Source: JBFWQM01 sp050249455 (GTDB lineage Bacteria; Pseudomonadota; Alphaproteobacteria; MPNO01; VGEU01). Taken from it: a stretch of 29,079 nucleotides of DNA. Made by a program: the position numbers and the translations under genes. The notes beneath the pieces are model-generated. The model was given only the letters and a program-made list of their open reading frames with translations, was not told the origin of the DNA and did no database searches. This document shows, piece after piece, positions 1 through 7,991 of the stretch (position 1 is its first letter; every line of letters starts with the position of its first letter). The DNA lies in assembly GCA_050249455.1 (NCBI GenBank), contig JBFWQM010000035.1, positions 1 to 29,079 of the forward strand. The letters run 5' to 3'.

Positions 1-100
1 CGGGTCCCCTCCCTCACCGCCCATTTGGGGGGGTGTGGGTGCGAGCGTAGCGCGCGGGAGCGGTGGGGTGCCGCCGGCCCCTCACCCAAGCGGTGCCCTG
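1..100. repeat. Worn partial copy of the TIR palindromic element
   Basis: The 125 bases to the left of the fdrA-like stop hold no gene. The stretch at about 20-80 (a CCCATTTGGGGGG core, then GGTGCGAGCGTAGCGCGCGGG) aligns by eye with the right half of the element at 28640-28773, where the matching text is CCCACTTTGGGG followed by GGTGCGAGCGAAGCGAGCGGG. The terminal GGGTGAGGTG is degraded here to GGAGCGGTGGGG. It lies just downstream of a minus-strand operon and may continue left of the window. Confidence 0.45.
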
Positions 101-125
101 GCGCGCCGGTGCGATCCGACCTTCG

Positions 126-1607
126 CTACTTCGGCCCCGCGACGATGCGGGCGGCGAGGCGGGCGGCGGCGGCGTTGCTGGGGGCGACCAGGACGCCGGC
201 GTCGCGCAGGGTGCGCGCGGAGGCCGACCACGACTGCGGGTCGGCCTCGGTGCCGGTGACGGAGGCGATGACCGGCGGGCCGCCGGCGACCCGGCGCACC
301 ACGGCGGCGATCGCGCCGGCCGGGTCCGGGTGTGCGCCGTAGCCGATCACGCAGTCGAGCAGCACCGCCGCCACCCCCGGCTCGGCCAGCGCCGCCGCCA
401 GGGCGTCGTCGCGGCGGCCGGGGTCGATCATCGGGTGCGGCCGGCCGACGGTGTATTCGTCGGCGCCGAAGTCGATCAGCGTATGGCCGTTCTGCACCCG
501 GTCGCCGCCCGCCGCCGCCGCGCCGGGCACCGGCGCGTTGGAGGCGACGGCATGGCCGGCCGCCATCAGGATGACCTGCGCCTCGCCGCACAGGGTGCCG
601 CCAGTGAACAGGCCGCGGATCCAGCGCAGGCCGGCCGGCGGCGGCGCGGCCGGATCGGCGGGCGGCGCGGCGCCGAGCACGACGAACGCCGCCTGCTCCA
701 GGGTCGGCACCAGCCGGACGCCCGCGGGGGCTGCCGCGGCCGCAGAGCCGAGGAAGCACACCGTCGCCGGCTTGCCGGCGCGGCCCAGGCGGTCGAGCAC
801 GCGCTGCGCCACCGCGGGCGCCGGCGGCTTGGAGATCAGCACGATGTGGCGGGTGGCGGGATCGGCCGCCAGCGCGTCGATGGCGGCGAGCGCGGTCAGC
901 CCGCCGACCGCTTCCGACAGGTCGCGCCCGCCGGTGCCGATGGCATGGCTGATGCCGCGGCCGGCGCGCGCCAGCAGGCACGTCACCTCCTGCAGACCCG
1001 TGCCGGAGGCGGCCACCACGCCGACGTCGCCGCGCGGCACGGCATTGGCGAAGCCGAGCGGCACGCCGCCGACGATCGCCGTACCGCAGTCCGGCCCCAT
1101 CACCAGACGGCCCTGCGCCGCCGCCGTGTCCTTCAGCGCGCGCTCGGCATCGACCGGCACGTTGTCGGAGAAGATCATCACGTCGAGGCCGCGGGCCAGC
1201 GCCTTCGCCGCCTCCCCCGCCGCGAACGCGCCAGGGACCGAGATCAGGGCCAGGCTCGCGTCGGGCAGCGCGTCCAGCGCGCCGGCAAGCGTGCGCGGGC
1301 GGACGGCGCTCGCCGCGCTGCCGGTGCCGGGCGGCCGGTCGAGCAGGCGCTCCGCCTCCGCCAGCGCCGCGGCGCCCGCCGCGTCGTCCGTCGCGCGGAT
1401 CGCGACGACCAGGTCGTTGACCCCGGCGCCGCGGCCGTCCGCCGCCAGCAGGCCGGCATCGGCCATGATCTCGACGTTGGACGGCGTGCCGACCATCAGC
1501 GCCGCCCGCTCCACCCCCGGCAGCGCGGCGACGGCATCCGACAGCCGCATCAGCGCGACCGAGTCGAGGTAGAGGCCGCGGCGGACCCGGTTGACGACGA
1601 CGCTCAC
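126..1607 (-). CDS. fdrA: FdrA-family protein (acyl-CoA synthetase-like), short form
   Basis: The 493-residue protein is built like a succinyl-CoA-synthetase-alpha relative of the FdrA family. Visible hallmarks are MGPDCGT (about 170-176), ASGTGLQEV (about 200-208), HAIGTGGRDLS (about 221-231) and a later RPHPMIDP. In E. coli, FdrA works with YlbE (DUF1116) and YlbF in the anaerobic allantoin branch, where they are implicated in oxamate carbamoyl transfer. The substrate here is not known. The GTG start overlaps the stop of the upstream DUF1116 gene (GTGA), so translation is coupled. The protein ends soon after the FdrA core and lacks the C-terminal extension I recall in the roughly 555-residue E. 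coli protein. It is the last visible gene of the TRAP operon. Confidence 0.85.
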   Translation of the reverse strand: MSVVVNRVRRGLYLDSVALMRLSDAVAALPGVERAALMVGTPSNVEIMADAGLLAADGRGAGVNDLVVAIRATDDAAGAAALAEAERLLDRPPGTGSAASAVRPRTLAGALDALPDASLALISVPGAFAAGEAAKALARGLDVMIFSDNVPVDAERALKDTAAAQGRLVMGPDCGTAIVGGVPLGFANAVPRGDVGVVAASGTGLQEVTCLLARAGRGISHAIGTGGRDLSEAVGGLTALAAIDALAADPATRHIVLISKPPAPAVAQRVLDRLGRAGKPATVCFLGSAAAAAPAGVRLVPTLEQAAFVVLGAAPPADPAAPPPAGLRWIRGLFTGGTLCGEAQVILMAAGHAVASNAPVPGAAAAGGDRVQNGHTLIDFGADEYTVGRPHPMIDPGRRDDALAAALAEPGVAAVLLDCVIGYGAHPDPAGAIAAVVRRVAGGPPVIASVTGTEADPQSWSASARTLRDAGVLVAPSNAAAARLAARIVAGPK

Positions 1608-3031
1608 GACACCCCCAGGGATTTCGCGAGCGCGACGAGCGCGCCGGTGAAGCACCCGCGCGCGGCGCGCACCACGCCGGCGCCGACCTGGCCAATGCCG
1701 GGCTGGCGGTGCGCGATGCCGGTATTGATCACCGGCAGGACGCCGGTCTCCACCACCTTGCGCACGTCGATGCCGGTGGCCGCGCCGCCGAAGTCGATCG
1801 CCGGGATGGTCCATTCCGGGTTGCGGCCGGCGGTGATCTGCTCCATCGAGCGGGTGTAGCCGATGGCGTCCGCCATGCCGCCGGCGCCGACGAAGCCGGC
1901 GACCGCGGGCGAGGCCGCCATCGCGAAGCCGCCGAGGCCGATGGTCTCCACGATCGCGGAATCGCCGATGTCGGGGTTGGCGTCGGCCTCGGTGTAGCCG
2001 GGGAAATAGAGGCCCTTCGGCATCTCCACCGGCGCGGTGAACCACGCATCGCCGCAGCCCGCGACGCGGATGCCGAAGTCGGTGCCGTTGCGGCACATGG
2101 TGACGACCAGCGACGAGCCGGCGACGCCGCGCGCCGGATCGGTGATCGCCTTGCCCATCGCCATCGCGATGTTGAGGAAGAACTGGTCGTTGCCCGACAC
2201 GAACTCGAGGATCCTGGCCAGCGTCTCCGCGTCCGTCACCGCGCGCGCGAGCGCCGGGGCCAGCGCGCGCACGACCAGGCCGGTGCAGGCGACGTTGCGC
2301 TGGTGCATCTCGTCGCCCATCGTCAGGCCGCGGGCGATCAGCGGCTTGAGCGGCAGGCCGCCGCGGGCGCGCAGCGCGGCGCCGAGCGCCGGGCCCAGCA
2401 CGGCGGCGAGCCAGCGCAGGCGGTCCAGCACCTCCGCGTCGTTGCCGCCGAAGCGCATCACCTTGCCCAGGCCTTCGTTCAAGGTGCAGTAGGCGCGGTT
2501 GCCGAAGGCGCGGTTCTCCACCACCAGCACCGGCATCGAAGTGGTGATGATGCCGGTCATCGGCCCGACCGCATCGAAGTGGTGGTTGGGGTGGAAGGCG
2601 ATGGCGCCGGACGCCGCCAGCGTCTCCGCCGCGGCGAGGTCGGGCGCCCAGCCTTCCAGCACCGCCGCACCCATGATAGCGCCCTTCAGCGGGCCGCACA
2701 TGCGCTCCCAGCCGATCGGCGGGCCGGCGTGCAGCATCATCCTCGGCCCCAGCGCCGGAATCGCCTGCCCCGCCGGCATCACGTCGACCAGCACCGGGTC
2801 GGCGTCGAGCAGGCGGCGCAGCGCCGTCTGGTTGGCCGCGTCGATCTTCGCGCGCATGGCGGGCTCGTCCAGGCGGGCGAGGATGGCGGCAAGCGCCGGG
2901 TCGCCGCCGGCCGGCGGCGCCCAATCGACGGAGACCACCGGCACGCCGCGCCGGCGCAGGTCGTCGGCGAACAGGTCGAGGCCGAGGTTGACGACCTTTG
3001 GCGCGGCGGCGAGGAGGCGGGGCGCGGGCAT
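1604..3031 (-). CDS. DUF1116 (YlbE-like) protein
   Basis: This 475-residue protein belongs to the DUF1116/YlbE family. It has an N-terminal module (about 12-44) containing NLGLDLFADDL and DWAPPAGG, then HAGPPIGWERMCGP (101-114), MGDEMHQRN, GNDQFF and a C-terminal INTGIAH segment. It is cytosolic, with no signal peptide. YlbE-type proteins are partners of FdrA, and the pair is reported to take part in carbamoyl transfer with oxamate in E. coli; its role here is inferred. The ATG at 3031 was chosen because it precedes the conserved N-terminal module. I see no clear ribosome-binding site, but a large hairpin lies between this gene and dctM. The start of the fdrA-like gene overlaps its stop codon. 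Confidence 0.85.
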   Translation of the reverse strand: MPAPRLLAAAPKVVNLGLDLFADDLRRRGVPVVSVDWAPPAGGDPALAAILARLDEPAMRAKIDAANQTALRRLLDADPVLVDVMPAGQAIPALGPRMMLHAGPPIGWERMCGPLKGAIMGAAVLEGWAPDLAAAETLAASGAIAFHPNHHFDAVGPMTGIITTSMPVLVVENRAFGNRAYCTLNEGLGKVMRFGGNDAEVLDRLRWLAAVLGPALGAALRARGGLPLKPLIARGLTMGDEMHQRNVACTGLVVRALAPALARAVTDAETLARILEFVSGNDQFFLNIAMAMGKAITDPARGVAGSSLVVTMCRNGTDFGIRVAGCGDAWFTAPVEMPKGLYFPGYTEADANPDIGDSAIVETIGLGGFAMAASPAVAGFVGAGGMADAIGYTRSMEQITAGRNPEWTIPAIDFGGAATGIDVRKVVETGVLPVINTGIAHRQPGIGQVGAGVVRAARGCFTGALVALAKSLGVS

Positions 3032-3083
3032 GGAGGCGTTATGGCATGGGGGTTTTGGGCGGGCAACTGCGTGCGGAGAGGCC

Positions 3084-3128
3084 CCCTCCCCCAACCCCCT
3101 CCCGCGAGGGGAGGGGGTTGGGGGAGGG
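3084..3128. repeat. Perfect 20-bp hairpin inside the TRAP/DUF1116 operon
   Basis: Bases 3084-3103 and 3109-3128 are perfect reverse complements, 20 bp each, around the 5-base loop GCGAG. The arms read as CCCTCCCCC-AA-CCCCCTCCC. There is no T-run on the minus strand after it, so it is not a classic intrinsic terminator. It sits in the 107-base gap between the dctM stop (3139) and the DUF1116 start (3031). The same core (CCCTCCCGCGAGGGGAGGG) is found at 19132-19212, so this is a REP-like dispersed repeat. It may attenuate or stabilise the polycistronic mRNA. Confidence 0.85.
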
Positions 3129-3138
3129 ACCGCGCGCG

Positions 3139-4410
3139 TCAGCGCGCGAACACCAGGCTTAGGCCGGGGACGTAGGTCACCAGCGCCAGCATGACCAGCG
3201 CAATGCCGATGAACGGCGCGGTGCCGCGGAACACCTCGCCCACCGGCACGCGGGCGATTGCGCTCAGGGTGAACAAATTGAGGCCGATCGGCGGGGTGAC
3301 GGCGGCGATCTCCATGTTGACGATCATGATGATCGCGAAATGGATCGGGTCGATGCCGAGGTGCTGGATGATCGGGAAGAAGATCGGGATGGTGATCAGC
3401 ATCGCCGAGATCACCTCCAGGAACATGCCGAGCACCAGCAGCACGACGTTCACGACCAGCAGGAACTCGATCGCCGACAGGTCGAGCGCGCGGATCCAGT
3501 CGACCACGAGCTGCGGGATGCCGCTGGCCGTGAGCGCATAGGAGAACACCGCCGCGCCGGCCAGCACGAACAGGATCGCCGCCGAGGTGACGCTCGCGTT
3601 CGCCAGCACCGCCATGAAGTCGCCGAGCCCGGAGAAGCGCCGCCACGTGATCGCGATTGCGTAGACGACGGCGACGGCCGAGGCCTCGGTCGGGGTGAAC
3701 AGGCCGCCATAGAGGCTGCCGAGGATGATCACCGGCAGCATCAGGATGTCGATGGCGCCGACCAGCGCGCTTCGGCGCTCCGCCGCCGTGGTGCGCGGCC
3801 GGCGCGTTTCGCGCATGTTCCAGGTGCGCGCGACGACGTAGGCGCCGAGCAGCAGCGCGAACACCAGCCCCGGCACGAAGCCGGCCTCGAACAGCTTGCC
3901 GATCGATTCGCCGGTGACGAGGCCGTAGATGATCAGCGGGATCGACGGCGGGATCAGGATGCCCAGCCCGCCCGACATCGCGATCAGCCCGTAGCTGAAC
4001 CGCGGCTGGTAGCCGCGGCGGATCAGCTCCGGCAATGTCGCGACGCCGATCGCCGCCGCGGTCGCGATGGACGAGCCGCACATGGCGGAGAAGATCACCG
4101 TCGCCATGATGGCGACGATGGCGAGCCCGCCGGGCAGGTGGCCGATGAAGGCGTCGATGACGGCGACCAGCCGCCCGATCGCCCCGCCGCGGCTGAGGAT
4201 CTCTGCCGCCAGGATGAAGAACGGGATCGCCAGCACCGGCGCCTTGTCGAGAGCGCTGAACATGATCGAGGCGACCGGCGCCCAGCTCGCCAGGGTGCCG
4301 AGCAGATAGAGCGCGCCGGCGGCGGCCATTGCGAGCCCGATCGGCGTCCCGACGACCAGGAGGACGAACAGCGAGCCGAACAGGACCAGCGCTGCGAGGC
4401 CGAGGTCCAT
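3139..4410 (-). CDS. dctM: TRAP transporter large permease (DctM/SiaM family)
   Basis: This 423-residue inner-membrane protein is hydrophobic along its whole length, with roughly a dozen membrane segments, as expected for the large TRAP permease subunit. The family hallmark FTPTEASAVAVVYA is present, as are the GTPIGLAMAAAG start and an AVTPPIGLNLF segment near the end. It moves the substrate delivered by the binding protein, driven by a sodium or proton gradient. It lies 7 bases after the DctQ gene and is followed by the DUF1116 and FdrA-like genes, which suggests that the transported compound feeds those enzymes. Confidence 0.95.
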   Translation of the reverse strand: MDLGLAALVLFGSLFVLLVVGTPIGLAMAAAGALYLLGTLASWAPVASIMFSALDKAPVLAIPFFILAAEILSRGGAIGRLVAVIDAFIGHLPGGLAIVAIMATVIFSAMCGSSIATAAAIGVATLPELIRRGYQPRFSYGLIAMSGGLGILIPPSIPLIIYGLVTGESIGKLFEAGFVPGLVFALLLGAYVVARTWNMRETRRPRTTAAERRSALVGAIDILMLPVIILGSLYGGLFTPTEASAVAVVYAIAITWRRFSGLGDFMAVLANASVTSAAILFVLAGAAVFSYALTASGIPQLVVDWIRALDLSAIEFLLVVNVVLLVLGMFLEVISAMLITIPIFFPIIQHLGIDPIHFAIIMIVNMEIAAVTPPIGLNLFTLSAIARVPVGEVFRGTAPFIGIALVMLALVTYVPGLSLVFAR

Positions 4411-4417
4411 CCGCGGC

Positions 4418-4912
4418 TCAGATCGCCGCCGGGCCGCCGGCGGCGGATTCCTCGCCGCGCCAGGCGCGCACCATCAGGCGAATCTGCTGCAGCGCCAGCA
4501 GCGCGCCGCCCGCCGGCAGCGCGGCGTGGAACACCCAGATCGGCCAGCGCAGCGCGGTCGGCATCACCTCGTCGAACATCCGCGTCTCCTCCACCAGGCT
4601 GAGGCCCGACAGCGCGAGGCCGGCGGCGAATGCGGCGGCGAGCGCGCAGCCGAGCACGCGCAGGATGCGCCGCCCGCGCGGCGCGAGCGCGGTCTCCAGC
4701 AGGGTGAAGCGGATGTTGACGTCGCGCCGCGCCGCGCAGCCGACGCCGAGGAAGGCGCCCCAGATCATCAAATAGCGCCCGACGATCTCCACCGACGGGT
4801 CCGACCACGCGAAGAAGTAGCGCGTGATCACCATCGCGAACATCGCGACGCTGGCGACCAGGAACAGGAGCGCGGTGGCGCGGTCGGCCAGCCGGTCGAG
4901 CGCGCCCGCCAT
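4418..4912 (-). CDS. dctQ: TRAP transporter small permease (DctQ family)
   Basis: A 164-residue protein with four predicted membrane segments, the usual size and topology for DctQ. The first segment ends in VITRYFFAW, followed by GRYLMIWGAFLGVGCAARRDVNIRF, which resembles the conserved stretch where family members have an E/D-V-x-W-A-E-E-x-x-R-Y-x pattern. It forms the membrane complex with the large permease. Its gene sits 20 bases after the dctP stop and 7 bases before the dctM start. No convincing ribosome-binding site is visible, so translational coupling to dctP is likely. Confidence 0.88.
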   Translation of the reverse strand: MAGALDRLADRATALLFLVASVAMFAMVITRYFFAWSDPSVEIVGRYLMIWGAFLGVGCAARRDVNIRFTLLETALAPRGRRILRVLGCALAAAFAAGLALSGLSLVEETRMFDEVMPTALRWPIWVFHAALPAGGALLALQQIRLMVRAWRGEESAAGGPAAI

Positions 4913-4932
4913 GAGGACGGCCGGCGCCGGCG

Positions 4933-5901
4933 CTACTTCCCGACGCGCGTCATCAGGGTTTTCACGTCGGGCTCCAGCCCGTCATAGACCGGCTGCAGCG
5001 CCTGGCGCCAGCGCGCCGTCTCCGCCGCGTCCATGTCGACCACGGTCATGCCTGCCGCCGCCATGCTGGTGTACGCCGCGTCGATCGAGGCCTTGATCTC
5101 GCGCAGGTTGTAGGCCTTGCCCTCGGCGAGGCTGTCCATGATCGCCTGGCGCATCGCCGGCGGCTGCGCCTCCATGAATGCCGGGTTGAGCACGACGACG
5201 TAGCCGAACACGAACAGGTTCAGCTTGGTCACGCCCTTCAACACCTCGTTGAGCTTGATCTGCGCGCCGTAGGGCGCGGTGGTCCAGGCACCGTCGGCGA
5301 TGCCCTGCTTGAGCGCAAGGAACACCTCCGCACCGGGAATGGCAGTCGGCGCCGCGCCGAGCGCGCTGGTAGTCTTGGACAGGATCTCGGACGGGAAGAC
5401 GCGGATCTTCTTGCCCTTGAGGTCCTCCAGCTTGCGCACCGGCGCATTGGTCCACAGCACCGTGAACCCGTCGTACCAGAAGCCGGCGCCGGTCAGGCGC
5501 TTGGACGCCAGCCGGGTCATCAGCTCCTTGCCGACCGGCCCGTTGGCCGCCGCCTCGACGGCGTCGTAGCCGTCGAAAAGCATCGGCACCTCGAACAGCT
5601 TGAAGCCGGGGTCGATGGCGGTGAGGTAGTTGAGCGCCGGAATCGCCATCTGGACCTGCCCGCGCGCCACCGCCGGCACCTCGTCCTTGCCCGGCATCAG
5701 CTGGGCGGACGGGAACAGCGACACCTTGAAGTGGCCGTTCGACTTCTTCTCGAGCGCCTCCTTGAAGACCTCGATCGACCGCGACTTGATGTGGGCCGGC
5801 GGCGTCTCGTAGGGCAGCTTGATCTCGACCTGCGCCGAGGCCGTGCCGATGCCGAACGCGGCGACGGCTGCCGCCGCCAGGATCCTTGCGATGTACGCCA
5901 T
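4933..5901 (-). CDS. dctP: TRAP transporter periplasmic binding protein (DctP family)
   Basis: A 322-residue protein with a Sec signal peptide (hydrophobic core at about 5-20, cleavage probably after ASA at 23), followed by a DctP-type binding fold. Arg167 in KGKKIRVF matches the conserved arginine that binds the substrate carboxylate in this family, which points to a carboxylate ligand. Its identity cannot be read from sequence. The start at 5901 is set by GGAGG six bases upstream; an earlier in-frame ATG overlaps that site and is less likely. It is the first gene of the five-gene operon, and a sigma70-type promoter lies just upstream. Confidence 0.93.
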   Translation of the reverse strand: MAYIARILAAAAVAAFGIGTASAQVEIKLPYETPPAHIKSRSIEVFKEALEKKSNGHFKVSLFPSAQLMPGKDEVPAVARGQVQMAIPALNYLTAIDPGFKLFEVPMLFDGYDAVEAAANGPVGKELMTRLASKRLTGAGFWYDGFTVLWTNAPVRKLEDLKGKKIRVFPSEILSKTTSALGAAPTAIPGAEVFLALKQGIADGAWTTAPYGAQIKLNEVLKGVTKLNLFVFGYVVVLNPAFMEAQPPAMRQAIMDSLAEGKAYNLREIKASIDAAYTSMAAAGMTVVDMDAAETARWRQALQPVYDGLEPDVKTLMTRVGK

Positions 5902-5935
5902 GCCCCACCTCCGCATTTTTGCGTTGCAGCGATCG

Positions 5936-5964
5936 ATGCTACGGTCTCGCCCGGCAACTGTAAA
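5936..5964 (-). promoter_or_regulatory. Sigma70-like promoter for the dctPQM operon
   Basis: On the minus strand the sequence reads TTTACA, 17 bases, then TAGCAT. The -35 box matches TTGACA at 5 of 6 bases, the -10 box matches TATAAT at 4 of 6, and the spacing is optimal. The predicted 5' UTR is about 25-30 bases and contains the GGAGG site used by dctP. Confidence 0.55.
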
Positions 5965-6012
5965 TGCGCCGTGGGCGTTGAAGATGGCGGAACGCACGGT
6001 CAAACTGTCGCG

Positions 6013-6477
6013 ATGACCGGCTGGCAGGACAGCGGCGAGGACTTCGCCGCCATCAAGGACTGGTTCGACCGCTGGGGCGCCGACGTCGCGGCGCGCGACT
6101 TCGCGGCGGCGCGCCCGCTGTTCGACGACGGCGTGGTCGGCTTCGGCACCTGGATGGACCTGGTCGAGGGCCTGGACGGGCTGGAAGCGCAGCAGTGGCG
6201 CAGCGTGTGGCCGACGATCGAGGGCTTCCGCCACGAGACCGACCGCACGCTCAAGGTCCGGGTGTCGCCCGACCGCCTGCTCGCCGTCGGCCTCGTCACG
6301 TGGACGTCTTCGGGCTTCGCCGCGGACGGCGCGCCCTACGACCGGCCGGGACGCACCACCGCGGTGTTCGTGCGCGCGCAGATCGCGGCGCCGTGGCGCT
6401 GCGTCCACACCCACGTCTCGCTGTTCCGCGGCGTGCCGCAGAAATCGCACGGCGCAAAGCTGGCACAGGAAGGCTGA
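6013..6477 (+). CDS. NTF2/SnoaL-like domain protein
   Basis: A 154-residue soluble protein with the length and pattern of the NTF2/SnoaL-like fold: an N-terminal helix with FAAIKDWFDRW, DFAAARPLFDDGVVGFGTW, and a C-terminal strand pair with CVHTHVSLFRG. Such small cone-shaped proteins act as ketosteroid-isomerase-like enzymes, association domains or ligand binders; the role of this one is unknown. The ATG at 6013 is the first good in-frame start before the conserved part. It is divergent from dctP and shares its 111-base upstream region, so co-regulation with the transporter is possible. A terminator follows the gene. Confidence 0.75.
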   Translation: MTGWQDSGEDFAAIKDWFDRWGADVAARDFAAARPLFDDGVVGFGTWMDLVEGLDGLEAQQWRSVWPTIEGFRHETDRTLKVRVSPDRLLAVGLVTWTSSGFAADGAPYDRPGRTTAVFVRAQIAAPWRCVHTHVSLFRGVPQKSHGAKLAQEG

Positions 6478-6489
6478 CCCCGCCGCACC

Positions 6490-6585
6490 GTAGGGGCGGG
6501 TTTCATGCCCGCCTTTTTTCTGTTTTCCCTTTTCGGCGGCGGTGCCGGACCAAGCGTCGCGGGCGGGTTTGAAGCCCGCACCTAC
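6490..6585. repeat. Inverted pair of GTAGGGGCGGG repeats
   Basis: GTAGGGGCGGGTTTCATGCC begins at 6490. Its reverse-complement relative occupies 6561-6585, reading on the other strand as GTAGGTGCGGGCTTCAAACC. The two arms flank a T-rich spacer. Each arm is itself a small hairpin. This type of repeat occupies the gap between two convergent genes and looks like a REP/BIME-type unit. Confidence 0.7.
6495..6519 (+). terminator. Intrinsic terminator after the NTF2-like gene
   Basis: GGCGGG, the loop TTTCATG, then CCCGCC followed by six T residues. It is placed 17 bases after the stop of the plus-strand gene. It is formed by the left arm of the repeat pair, so the repeat has a terminator function here. 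Confidence 0.75.
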
Positions 6586-6658
6586 AAGACATGCGACCCG
6601 GCACGGACGACGGGGCCGTCGTATCGGACGTACCCCGCCAAGTCTGCGCCGGCCGGGC

Positions 6659-7948
6659 CTACGCCGCGACCTTGACCGGCTGCGGCAGGATCGGGGCGTC
6701 GCACTTGAAGCGCACGCCCTTGCGCAGGGTGAAGTGCGGCACGACGATCTCGGACGCCGTCACCGTCTCGCCGGAATTGTCGGCGAGCTGCCACTTGCCC
6801 TTCATGATCTCCAGCACGCTGACGTCGGCGACGCGCCCGCGGGCGAGCGTTCCAAGTTCGTCCGACATGTGGATCATCGACGCGGCATTGGAGGTCGTGG
6901 TCGCGACCACCTCCGGCAGCGTCATGCCGAGCGTCAGGAGCTCGGTCATCGCGTGGCACAGGCTGAACGGCGCGGCGCCGAAGAACAAATGCTGCAGCGT
7001 GTCCTTGCCCTTGGTCTCGTCGGGCACGGTCACGTTGTAGCCGTGCAGGTCGGCGCCCAGGGTGTTGGGCTTGATGCCGGCGGCGATGACGCGCCGCGCC
7101 ATCTCGAACGAGAAATGCGAGCCGTGGCCGACGTCGACCAGCACGCCGCGATCGAGCGCGCTGCGCACCACCGGATGGACCTCGCCGGTCTCGTCCGAGA
7201 TGAAGCCGCCGGGATGGCGGGTGAACGGATGCGCCAGGATGTCGCCGGCCTGCATCATCGGCACGAACTCGCGCATCAGCGCGTCGGCGTCGATGTGCTC
7301 GCCGTCCTTGGTCGGCCACAGCTGGCCGAGGTGGACGTAGAGCGGGATCTGGGCGCCGCGCGCGATCTTCATCGACAGCTTGAGCGATTCCAGGCCCCAA
7401 CGCGAGGCGCCGCCGATCTCGGCGTGGCCCTTCACGCCCTTTACGATGTCGCGGTTGGCGATCGCCGATTCGATGGTCTTCTCCACGTCGATTCCCGACG
7501 GACCGTACATGTCGACGTAGTAGTGGCCTTCCATGCCGCCGATCACGTAGGCGGAGATGAAGGCGAGCACGTTCGACTTCGACGTCTCCACCACGTGGCG
7601 GCGGAAGCCGGGGATGGTCATCAGGCTGGGCCCGCCCTGGTCGACCAGGGTCGTGGCGCCGGAGCGCACGCCGCACAGGTCGGCGTTCAGGCCGAACTTG
7701 CCGGTCACGTACTGGTAGACATGGGCGTGGGTGTCGATCATGCCGGGCACCACGACCCGGTTCTTGACGTTGATCACCTTGGCGCCGCCGCCGTCGCCGA
7801 GGTTCGGTTCCACCGCCGCGATCCTGCCGTCCTTGATTCCGACGTCGAAGACGCCGTCGCGCTGCTGCGCCGGGTCGATCACCCGGCCGCCGCGCAGGAT
7901 CGTGTCCAGGCTGCGTTCGCTCATGCTGGTGACGCGTGCCGTTGCCAT
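6659..7948 (-). CDS. Dihydroorotase-like amidohydrolase/deacetylase
   Basis: A 429-residue metal-dependent hydrolase of the amidohydrolase superfamily. Metal ligands can be placed: H74 and H76 in DTHAHVY, a likely carbamylated lysine K173 in KGVKGH, H206 in YVHLG, H240 in LAHPF and D300 in GADLHG. The layout fits the amidohydrolase/deacetylase group next to dihydroorotases and hydantoinases; the substrate is not evident. A terminal metal-fold domain closes with RGRVADVSVLE. The ATG at 7948 has a GAGGGA-type site upstream, though a second Met at 7924 is possible. It is the last gene of a three-gene minus-strand group, 43 bases after the isochorismatase-like gene. Confidence 0.85.
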   Translation of the reverse strand: MATARVTSMSERSLDTILRGGRVIDPAQQRDGVFDVGIKDGRIAAVEPNLGDGGGAKVINVKNRVVVPGMIDTHAHVYQYVTGKFGLNADLCGVRSGATTLVDQGGPSLMTIPGFRRHVVETSKSNVLAFISAYVIGGMEGHYYVDMYGPSGIDVEKTIESAIANRDIVKGVKGHAEIGGASRWGLESLKLSMKIARGAQIPLYVHLGQLWPTKDGEHIDADALMREFVPMMQAGDILAHPFTRHPGGFISDETGEVHPVVRSALDRGVLVDVGHGSHFSFEMARRVIAAGIKPNTLGADLHGYNVTVPDETKGKDTLQHLFFGAAPFSLCHAMTELLTLGMTLPEVVATTTSNAASMIHMSDELGTLARGRVADVSVLEIMKGKWQLADNSGETVTASEIVVPHFTLRKGVRFKCDAPILPQPVKVAA

Positions 7949-7991
7949 GCCGTCCGTTCCCTCTCTCGCAAGACTCCGCCGCGCCGCGGCG

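Noticed and set aside
63..1859. Very long plus-strand open frame (about 598 codons) across the fdrA-like gene
   Set aside because: It is antisense to a gene with clear family motifs, and its translation is Arg/Ala/Gly-rich low-complexity, as expected in the mirrored frames of DNA with high third-position GC.
1709..3175. Plus-strand open frame of about 488 codons over DUF1116
   Set aside because: Antisense shadow of the DUF1116 gene; composition biased, no domain and no ribosome-binding site.
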